This document shows positions 47,817-57,464 of a stretch of 64,000 nt of DNA, one piece after another. The stretch comes from Adiantum capillus-veneris (taxonomy: Eukaryota > Streptophyta > Polypodiopsida > Polypodiales > Pteridaceae). The stretch covers positions 68,846,567 to 68,910,566 of the forward strand of contig CM043970.1 of NCBI GenBank assembly GCA_014529385.2, given 5' to 3'. A program made the translations under genes and the position numbers. The notes beneath the pieces were generated by a model. The model saw only the letters and a list, made by a program, of their open reading frames with translations. It did no database searches and was not told where the DNA came from. Every line of letters starts with the position of its first letter. Position 1 is the stretch's first letter.

Positions 47817-48049
47817 TATTAACAGCAAGCTAACTCAGACATTAAAGCTAGCTCGGATAACATTTTTTGGAGCTCTCACCATTGTAGAAACATTTATTAT
47901 TTTGATGAATCGGGAATGTTGTAACTCCTACTTCATAGATAACTTTGTAAATGATGAGCTGGGGCTACAAACATCCAAATTGTATCAACCTGTCATAAGT
48001 AGAGCTCCTAGATCATTAGTTTTGACTACCAAAAACCTTGGCTAAGGTG
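47817..48049 (+). other. possible 3' end of a gag-protease element interior
   Basis: The last bases, TTTGACTACCAAAAACCTTGGCTAAGG-type text (48,020-48,047), resemble TTTGACCTAAACCTTGACTAGGG before the LTR of copy B at 22,957. TTGTAAAT...CAAATTGTA upstream also loosely matches. It may be the tail of copy C, cut off at 36,533 by later insertions. Confidence 0.4.
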
Positions 48050-50064
48050 TGAAAAAATTTTGTAATATTTTTATAAGTTTTTTGTATAAGAAATACACAG
48101 CGTGAGCTAACACCGCTCACTTCTTGCACTCACTCGCTTCCTACACCCTCCCTAGTTGTCCCATTGCAATCACGTCTATTGCGTTGCAACCGCAAGTGAG
48201 AGCTCTACGCATTGACGTAAGCATTTCACGGTATTCTGTTTTGGCGTCGCCGCTAATTTCATCATAAGTAGAAATTTGCGCTTTTAGATCAGAAATTAAC
48301 ACTAGAATGGTAACAGGACACTTTTATGTCCTTGGACACTTTTGTGTCCTGTTAAGTGACCATTTTGCTTGAATTATTTGAAGAGTATGAAAATGAATTT
48401 CTAGGTGATATATATCCACAAGTTGCCTTATGAGCTGAAAAAAACTTAGCATTTTTTTTGGAGTATCGATCTCACCATTAACCTTACTCTTGCACAACAT
48501 TTTTGAACCTAAACTGTGTGAAAAAACGGGTCCTGCTTTTGGCTTTTTTTCAATTTTTGGCAACTATACCACTCTAAACTTCATGTTTATGAGGTTTAGA
48601 TGGCTAGAGGTTAGGCCTTCATAGTTCTCAACATGTTTTGATGAGGGAGAGCTAAGTGTTAAAATTGAAAGTTATGACCAATTTACAAGAATTGCATAAT
48701 CCTGTTTTCGGGCCAAAATTAGCACTTTTATGATTTTTTTGGTGGCTTTCTTGATATCCAAATTCAATTTTGATTGTGTAAGTGTAATATATAACATAAA
48801 GCTAATCTTCCTTGAGTTTTGGGGGACCTAATATCCTATATAGCATAGTATATGATGATGGTTGAGTTTTTTGATTGCTGAAGAATATAGATACATTTTA
48901 GAGTAGCAAGTATAACTTTCTCAATATTGCTAGTTTCTTAGGCCAATTGTGTGTATTTTGTAGGTAGTAACCATATCTAATCATAGACTACAAACTTGGC
49001 TAGATATTGAGTAGTTTCTATGGGTTTCTAGAGGTCATAATGCTAAACCTAGTTTTTTCATGTTTGTTGTATTTAGCACTTTATCATTGCCCCCAAGGTT
49101 CCAATTGTAAGAGATCCATTATCCTTTTGACATGCTCCATGGCTCCTTTTGAATCCAAACCCCAAAGGGAACTAAGAAAACATGTATATAGTATCTGTAT
49201 TGAGCGTGACTATAGAAACTTTGATGATAGGTCCGCAGAATGGAAAAAATGCAACTTTTTTGTACCTTCTTTTTTGCCCAAAAAAAAATTAGCGAGGTAA
49301 AAGAAACCATATGTTTTGGTCACCAATCCATTGAAGTTAATGGGGCATTTTATCTTATGTCCTACAAAAATCCCCACTCTTATTTATATGCAATCAACCA
49401 TAAGAAATTGTTGTTTTGGGCAAAATGCACTGGTCCATCAACTTTGAAGGCTTGTAGTGACCAAGGGATGAGAAAACTTACAAGTTTCTCATTTTGTCCA
49501 TATGTAGTAGTTATTGAACTATAAGCTCATGAAAGGATTTTTCAAAATGAGTGGATCTACTATGGTTTTGGAAATTTTTCCCAAAACCCTGAAAGGACAC
49601 TTTTATGTCCTGTTAGGTTGCCATTCTAGTGTTAAGTATAGGCGGGGTATTGAGGCATCATTGCTAAGCATTTAGATGCATTCTGGGCTAAAAACGACTA
49701 GGTCAAAATCTCACTACTGTTAATAATCACGTTTTTGCACTTCATTGAAAGTGGGATTTGAGACCATAGGCATGTGTGCTTAGGTCTTATAAACTTTTCC
49801 TAGAAGTTTCGTTACGTTTGGATGTCATTTGATGCTGTAACGGATGTGATTTGTTTGCCGATGAGCGATTGGCTCTTGGTGATTTCGGTCAATTGAGTGT
49901 AGCTTGAGTTAGATGCGAGTTGTTAGTTGTTTTCCAAGAGATTGACAACCTCTTGTAGCCTCTATGCACTAGTCAAATCAGCTTCATCCCATGAATTGAC
50001 AATTATTCGTGGTTCTCTCTAAATCTGCAATAAGATAGGAGTGAGGTTAGACGCACATCCCACA
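48050..50064 (+). repeat. LTR before copy D, split by a 1.3-kb insertion
   Basis: The LTR starts TGAAAAAATTTTGTAAT, ends CATCCCACA and is followed by a primer-binding site. Without 48,300-49,631 and one TTAA it is 679 bp and aligns with the B/C LTR. A TG also occurs 2 bp further left, so the start has a small uncertainty. Confidence 0.75.
48300..49631. mobile_element. 1.3-kb inverted-repeat element in a TTAA site
   Basis: The left end reads TTAA then CACTAGAATGGTAACAGGAC; the right end reads ..CCATTCTAGTG then TTAA. The first 11 bases are perfect inverted repeats. Beyond them, AACAGGACA and GTCCTGTTA blocks also match. Flanking TTAA on both sides (48,296-48,299 and 49,632-49,635) suits a 4-bp TTAA target duplication as in piggyBac or Kolobok elements. 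The terminal CACTA is that of CACTA elements, but those duplicate 2-3 bp. No transposase frame is seen. Confidence 0.75.
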
Positions 50065-50085
50065 TTTGGCGCTGCTTTCGGGGAT
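50065..50085 (+). other. primer-binding site of copy D
   Basis: TTTGGCGCTGCTTTCGGGGA follows the LTR end CCACA and closely resembles the TTGGCGCCGTTGCCGGGGA site of plant Tat/Athila-type elements. Confidence 0.75.
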
Positions 50086-52066
50086 CGAAGAGACCTAAAC
50101 TAGGGAAAAACAATAGCGTCTTGTGTTATTTGTCCATTGACTTCCTCTAGGATTGCCTAGAGTAAAAACTTTCTCTTAAAAGCGCATAGCTTAGGATTGT
50201 CGTCTTTTACTGTGTAGAGGTAGCTTGGGAGTAGATTGTACTTGCTGAGTACCTTTAGGATTGTAGGATTGTAAGACTAGATTAGGTTTTGGGAATGATT
50301 GAAGGATGAGACAAGTCTTAAGATCAGAGCTCAAAGAACCATAAAAAACATGAAAACGAGTGTTTATGGACACTTTCCACAAACCCATTGCAGTAGAATC
50401 TAGGAGTAGAGTAAGTAGAATCCGAGGTGGGTTTCAGAACATTTCTCTCTTCGAAAGACTCAATTGTGAGCGTTTATGTGAAGTTGCAGAAGTTCGAATC
50501 TACGGCTAGAGATATCACCAAAATACTATCAACCGCTAAATCCGATTGGAGAGTATGCTTTGAAAGTTGTATGAACCAGTGGGTAAGCTCAAGGACACTT
50601 TGAGAAAAAATTTCAAGAGTTTGCAAAAACTTAGATTGTTTACTTTCTCTTAATATTTTAGGCCAAATTAAGTTTTAACTTGACTTAGAGCCTTAAAATA
50701 ACTCATAAAAAGACTATCCAGAGAAAAAGTTCAAAAAAGTGCTCATTTTAGGCTAAAAGTTAATAATTGCAATTATTTACTTTTAGCTCAAAATTGACCA
50801 AGGTTGATACCACAAACTCCATGCATGTATACAAACAACTTTCATAAAGGCCCATGAAATTTGGATCACTAAACTGGCCAAAAACACGGTAAAAACTAAG
50901 TCCTGTACTGACTTCTGAGAACTTGAGTGTAAGTTGAGAAAATTTTGTTCAAACTCAATGAAACATGACTCATAGGTTTATATTGAAGTGATAAACAAGT
51001 GTACATGCTTAGTTGATAAAGAAAATGCAAACTTTTACCCCATTTTTCAACATTTTTGACCAAGTCAGCATACCACTAGCTTCATCATGTTATATTGAGC
51101 CCACAAATCAAATTTGGTAAGATTTGGATCATTGGATTGAAAATTGTGGCCAAATTTGCAAAGTGAGTCTACGGATACAAAAGTAATGACCATTTGAACA
51201 AAAATGATCCAAACTTGATGAAACTTGGCTGGACGGCTTAAGTTAAGCTTCTTAACAGATCTATGTGAGAATTGTTGCAAAAAAGTGCACAAAAATAGCA
51301 AAAGTAAAGAATCGCGATTATTTACATTTGCTACTAAACTTGACAATTTTGCATATTTCAGTATACCACTAGGTCAAGCATATCAAGTAGACCACACAAA
51401 TCAATTTTGGTGAAATTTGGATCACAAAAGTGAGACTTAAGACAGATTCTTGAAAACTGAGTCTGCGGACATGAAACTGAGTCTGCAGATTCTTAAAACC
51501 TGAGTATGCGGACATGAAACAGTTGATTACTGGAGAAAATTTTGTTTAAACTTGGTAAAACTTGTCCAGAGACCTTAACAAGTTACACACTAGAGAAATC
51601 AACCCAAAAATTGTAAAAAATTTGAGAAAAGTAAATAATCACGATTATTTACTTTGGATACCCGGATACATCAATTTTGACTTTTGAACTTGTACAGTGT
51701 TAGATCCATGTAATACAAGGTCACTATGAAATTTTGGGCTCAATTGGATCCAAATTAGTCCATGTTCACTCAGTTTTCAGATTGCATACTAATCCTTTGG
51801 TTTTTACAAAAGTGGAATCCGAAAGTTTCAATTGCCAACTTACTTGGCTCGATCTGAAGTGTGATACACATAGACCAGTCACCATAGTTAGCAAGAATTG
51901 TATTATCTTTGTGAAAGTATAGCTAACTTGATCAAAACTCATACAAGAATGAGATTGCCGACAGGGAATTGAAAACTTGATAGAAGTCATATTTAAGTCA
52001 AGCTGAAGAAACGGATAACGAATCAAACCGATGGTAAGTACTCTATCCAGGGCTTCATAAGTCTAT
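50086..52066 (+). other. 5' leader of copy D with repeated hairpin units
   Basis: A long non-coding leader of about 2.0 kb. Near-palindromes of the form AAAGTAAATAATCACGATTA occur at about 50,755-50,784, 51,301-51,329 and 51,627-51,655, embedded in diverged units of about 325 bp that also share AAATTTGGATCA and AAACTTG(G)TRAAACTTG text. Short frames here are not supported as genes. Confidence 0.65.
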
Positions 52067-53882
52067 ATGAACCTTAGATCGGGTCGTATACTAGCAAATC
52101 AAGGTGTATTTCGAGAGACCGCTAGTAGAGTATCCACAGAGGAGAGTGTGAATCAAGCTGATCACTTGGGTACTATCATTGAAGAAGTCTCAGACACTTA
52201 TTCAGACTCAACCTTTGAAATGTCTATCTATTCAAATCTTTTAGGAACTGGAACGACAATGTGATACAAGCACATACTCACCTTTTATAAGACTAATGAC
52301 CATGGAGCTCAGGTTTACCTAGATCCTGATGAAGAGTATGTTGTTCGTGTCGATGACCATGGCATAGTGTTTGAAGAGGAAATAAGAGCGAACAAACAAG
52401 GAAAAATATACACGGATAAAACAGGACTCAATACTTGAAACTGGAAAACCCTGATGTGATCGACAAATGGGGGTTAGAAGTGAATACAATAATTTTGGAC
52501 ATGACAGCAAGAGAGGGTCCACCAATGTTAGAATTCGAGGGATACAAGCAAGTAGATTTGAAGCCCTTGAAATGGCTTAGTACAGATGATCCTAGAATCG
52601 GAGTCTATTGTTGGGAGGATAGAAACGTAAGGGACCTCCTATGGACTTCTCATGCCATGTCAGGACACCTAACACCCATGAAGATCATTTATATCTTCAA
52701 AATCAAGGATACGAGATTAGCCGATTTACCAACCTACCTGTTTACGGACTGTTATAACAATAACTTTGTTATGATGACTCTTGAGGAGGTCGAACAGACC
52801 AAATATCAAGGGTACTCCATACGGAATTGGATATTGGCCAAAGGACCAGAGACTATTCCACGAGAAGAACTCTGCGAGAGATCTTTTGAGAGTATTGTGA
52901 AGAAACCTAAAACCACCGCACCACAAAGAAAAGTGAGTGACACTAAGGCCAGTCTAGGGCTACACGAGTCACTATTTCCAATAGACTGGTTTCAAGGACT
53001 TGGAACGGGACCAACTGCCAGGAGACCGGGAGTTGAACGAAATAGACATGTCAGGCCAGCTGATTTTCAAAGTCAGAAAATATAGTGGATCTGGGGATCC
53101 ATATGACCATTTAGCAAGATTTAAACAAGTGCTACAGGCACGCGTATTTGATTTACATACTCAATTCGAGGGATTTGGAATGACCTTAGAAGGAAAAGCT
53201 CTGACATGGTTCCAAAACATTCCACCAAGATCAATCACTGACATAAATACATTAGCTCAAGGATTTGTAGATGCATGTTCCAAAACGGGAATCAAACATA
53301 ACACGGTAGCTCAAATCTATAGCTTCAAATAGAAACAAGGTGAGTCTGTTAGGGATTGTGTAATTAGAATGAAACAATACATTGCAAGATGCCCAGAGTT
53401 AGAGATACTTGCAGAGGAAAGACTAGTATCATTGTTTCTAGAGGGATTTGCTAAACAATACATTGCAAGATGCCCAGAGTTAGAGATACTTGCAGAGGAA
53501 AGACTAGTATCATTGTTTCTAGAGGGATTTGCTAAACAAGGAACTTCATGCGATACTCTATAGCAAGAAGCATAAAACCCTAGAAGAGTGTGTGCTGGAT
53601 GCTATTGACCTAGGAGACAATTGTGACATTTTCAACGAAGAAGATGTCCCTAATGATAACCAAAGCAAGAAAACAGCATCCACCAAACCAACACAAGTAG
53701 GAACGGCTGTCTCGTAGCACCGCTTTCAGCCATAGAAGATATGCTCAAAAGGATGAATGACATGATGAATACCATTGAAAAAAGCACCTATGAGAGTGCC
53801 AGAGCAAGGGATTCCTCAACAGGGACAACGAATTAGGCCGCAAAAATGGTGTGCAATTGAAAAAAAATGGACCAACCATGAG
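52067..53882 (+). pseudogene. gag of LTR family, copy D
   Basis: Best-preserved gag of the family. The start MNLRSGRILANQGVF is at 52,067. A long frame at 52,435-53,085 contains IGVYCWEDRNVRDLLW, CYNNNFVMMT and QTKYQGYSIRNWIL. A frame overlap follows at 53,000-53,332 with the gag core: YSGSGDPYDHLARFKQVL, FGMTLEGKALTWFQNI and KTGIKHNTVAQIYSFK. Then VIRMKQYIARCPELE (53,370) and SKKHKTLEECVLDAIDLGDN (53,562). The KWCAIEKKWTNHES box ends at 53,882 where element F begins. The knuckles and protease are lost. An 81-bp duplication and a frameshift lie inside. Confidence 0.83.
53372..53533 (+). repeat. perfect 81-bp in-frame tandem duplication in gag D
   Basis: 53,372-53,452 is repeated exactly at 53,453-53,533, duplicating 27 residues (from KQYIARCPELE to LEGFA). 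The two units look identical, so the event is young or an assembly artefact. The gag continues in another frame after it. Confidence 0.93.
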
Positions 53883-54136
53883 TCAACACCATTTTAGATG
53901 AAACGGGAAAATCCCAGAACTTTGGGACTAATTTCAACGCCAATGGATTCCTATTTCCCATTAAATTTGGAAAATTTTCATTTAATTTGGGAATATGACA
54001 AAGAGATAGATTCTCAAGAAAATGGTGGTGTTGAGAAACACCTTTTAGAATTTTTATTTTTATTTGGGTGTTTAAAAATACTTCATAAAATCATACATAA
54101 GCTGAGGAAATAAAACAATGAGCAAGATATGAAATG

Positions 54137-57100
54137 CTATTCAATTTCTCCTATTAAGCTAGCCTGTGCCTTCTCCATGACATTTGATGGGATCTTGATT
54201 GTTTCCGCAATTCTTCCACCCCTTGGAGTCCATGACCATACAATTGTATCAACACACTCCCAGTGCTTTGGGTCAGCAAGATTGTAGCACCAACTCTTTT
54301 TCCAACAATCCTCATATTGTTCTTGGATTGTGGGATTTCGTTTTCGATGTTTTGGTGCCCAATACTAAATCAAAACTTTCTTGTATTTAGGAGATGATTG
54401 TTCTACATCAATGTTTGACTCTGCCACTCCTAGCCATATCGGATATTCAGGATCTGCCAGTCTCACAAGAACAAGATCCCCTTTTCTTACATCAATTTGA
54501 GGCCTAAAGGCATCTTGTGGCCTTGCACTTTGAGGACCAACATAGTGATCATTCAATTCTTCATATCCTTGAAACTCATCTTTGTCTTCCTCTATCTCTT
54601 GCATTCTATGACTCCCTACAGTCTTTGGCCAAAATGTTGTATATTCACCAATGTGTTTATTGGTTGGTTGTTCAAGCTCATTGATTATGTTTTGCCAATA
54701 AGTGATAACAGGCTCCATGTATTTTGTGGAGTCATGGTCCTTTCCCTTTAGTAGAGAACATATTTTCCAAAATTCAAGATATGACTTAATCCCTTGAATA
54801 ACAAGCGAACTATCTCTCACATAGTCTGCTATAGGTACCACATCTAGACAGCCTGTTGGTAATTTTGGTTTTCCCTGGTCATCTTTTTCCACAACTCAAT
54901 TCCCGACTCCTTTGGCATCCAATCGGGTGATTTGGGATGAATTTTGTACTGCATTACTGGGACTTCACCTTACGAAATTGAAGTGGCTTAGAGTGTTCGA
55001 CTAGAGCATCTTGTCCGTCACGCATGTACCCTTGCACAAAGGATTTAAAGTCGGGAAGTTGTGTCATCAAAAATGGTGCTGGAGCTAAGCTTTCACATTT
55101 TTGAAAATGTTCCATCAAATGTGGAAAAGTGAATGTCATTCCTGTTCGCAATCTTTCTGAGAACCTACTAAACATTGCATCTATGTCCTCATGTGTATGA
55201 CCCACCATTAAGAATCCCAAATGCATGGTTTTGAAAACTCCTTTTGCTACTAACAAGGATAAGTATGCAAACAAATATTGATTTTTATTCTCTCCTGCAC
55301 AATTATCTAGCTGTAGAAAAATATTCTCAAGCAATTTTTGAAATACAGGAGTGGATATGGTATCCACAACACATTGAGAGGAAGTTGATTGTATGTGTAC
55401 AATCTCTTCATTACATCCCTAGATGGCCAATGGTGGTGTCATTGTTGATGCATTCCTGTCACGCTCTTGCTTCATTTTGTTTTGGAGGTCTAGAGCTCTC
55501 CTTGAGTTCAATGCATTGAATAACGTTACATTGCTGCGTGGCATACCGTCATGGCATAAATCTCATTGTCCATGGTTTTCTGTTCTTTCCAGATTCTGTA
55601 AGCATAATGCAAGGGAACCAATTCTAGCATTGGGATATGAAGGCCATAGACCATTAAGTGAGAAGTGACCATACATTCCATGACCATGTCCATGTGTTAT
55701 CATACTTGTTAATGATACTTGCAATTGATATGCATTCTTATAATCTTTTGAGCTCACACGCAACCTAGGTATTGCTATCTTTTTTTGATCCATTTTATCA
55801 TGTATAATGCATAAATACTTGTCCTTTTGCAACTGGGAGAACTTACGCCAAGTGTAGTACACATTCCTACAACTTTGTTGTTGCAACATGTGAATTCGAC
55901 GTTCATCCTTCAAACGTGCAATCATATAGTCATCCTTTGTTGACTCTAGTTGAGACTTTATCTGACTACACACAACACATTTGGAGAACTCACTTGTTTT
56001 TGACAATGTCACATTAGCAAACTCTGTATTCCAAATCCTATTGAATGTCGTGCTAGACATTGGCTTGAGAGTCATACTGTCAAGTGTTTTATTGACATCA
56101 TGTAAAATGTCTACTTGCTTGTACCTGTTTGGTATTGCAAGCAAAGTTTCCCTAGTACCATCTTCCATGGTTCTACTCTTATGTGGCATTCTCTCCCAGT
56201 TTTCATCAACAAAAGAGCGTATCAATGCCCTTCCCATTTCTGTATGGTCTCTTCCTTTTCTCATGACACCATCATTACCATGAACTGAGCGTCTAACCTC
56301 ATTCTCAAAATGTTCATGGTAACGATAAAATGAAGTTTTTGGAATGCCATGAATTTCGTACCAAGCTCTACTGCAAACCTCACTGCCATTGAAAGAAAAC
56401 ACATAGCATGTCTTTGTAGTTGTTTTGTTCTCATGCCATGCAGTCAACATTGTATCATACACATAGTTTGTTCTATTTTGCAAACTCTGTCCCCAAAATT
56501 CATTGCGCATAGCCATGACCTTATCTCGATTGGCATATTGGCAACACCTTTTGAAACAACAATCTATGGTTGAAACAAGCTGGACAGATGCTAGAGATGC
56601 TTGATTGGATCTCTTAGAAGCTTTCACTGACATTTTTGGCTTCCTATTTACAAAGCAATATTTCTGCTTTTTTGAAATAGGCTCTACCAAATAAGTTGAT
56701 TCAATGCATATGTCTTGTAATTCATGCATATCATGTAGATCCTCATAGCATAACAATTCTTTTCCATCCATAGTTGTCACTCTCTTGATAGGACAACAAA
56801 CTAGATTAATGCTGCATACACTAGCTTCTGCAGAAATAGTAGCCTCATCTGCATAGGATGTTTGGATACCAATACCAATGTTATCTTCATCTAGCTCACC
56901 AAAGTTTACAGAGTCAAACGGGCACACGTACATGACAACCCCTTCAGCTACTACATGTGTTTTTCTTTCATCCCAAAGTTGAACCCTCGTATCCTTCCAA
57001 ACCTCTCTGTAGCTCATTCCATTACATTGTGCATCCAATGCTCCTTCTGCTTTGTCAGCCTCATGCATAGAAGCCCCTTTGTACTGCATCTCATTTACAT

Positions 57101-57464
57101 GCTACAACAACCCACTACTCCATTTCACAATACTATGAAAAGCATCTCCCACTGTCAATGCATCCATTGTTGGAAAAGGGATGAGTGCTTTCTTTTCCAA
57201 ACACAAATCAATTGACACCGATAAATTGCCTTCCCCAATAAGCATTCCAGAACAATATGCACTTGAATTTATTTCAAATACAGTCCCAATGGCAACCTTT
57301 TGTGTCGCTACAAACATGCACACTCTATCACCATGATTGAAATTAGCCATACCTGTAAGAAGATTGCAAGAATAATTTTTAAACAAACCGCTTGCAGAGT
57401 ATATTGATTTACGTAGCATAAAGCATAACAAGTATGTATGTGGGTGTTTCATGAGAAGCACCAT
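54137..57464 (-). pseudogene. En/Spm-accessory-like plus DUF7869-type protein, probable transposase remnant
   Basis: One reading frame of about 1,100 codons on the - strand, broken by stops at 57,104-57,102 (TAG), 55,565-55,563 (TGA), 55,421-55,419 (TAG) and 54,367-54,365 (TAG), with a short frame excursion at about 54,960-54,893. N-terminal domain (about 57,350-57,105): VAIGTVFEI, GMLIGEGNLSVSIDL and IVKWSSGLL match the pattern of the plant En/Spm TNP1-type domain. A second, weaker copy begins VQLWDERKTHVVAEGVVM (57,000). The C-terminal part has HDKMDQKK (55,797), LQLDNCAGENKNQY (55,315) and GHTHEDIDAMFS (55,206), the signature I know from DUF7869 proteins. An RNase H-like D-D-x nuclease is inference. 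A splice acceptor CTTCTTACAG before 57,352 suggests an upstream exon. The natural stop is TAG at 54,137. Confidence 0.7.

Noticed and set aside
49007-49310. Overlapping frames inside the TTAA element as a transposase
   Set aside because: They are too short (under 100 codons), on opposite strands, and have no acidic-triad motif.
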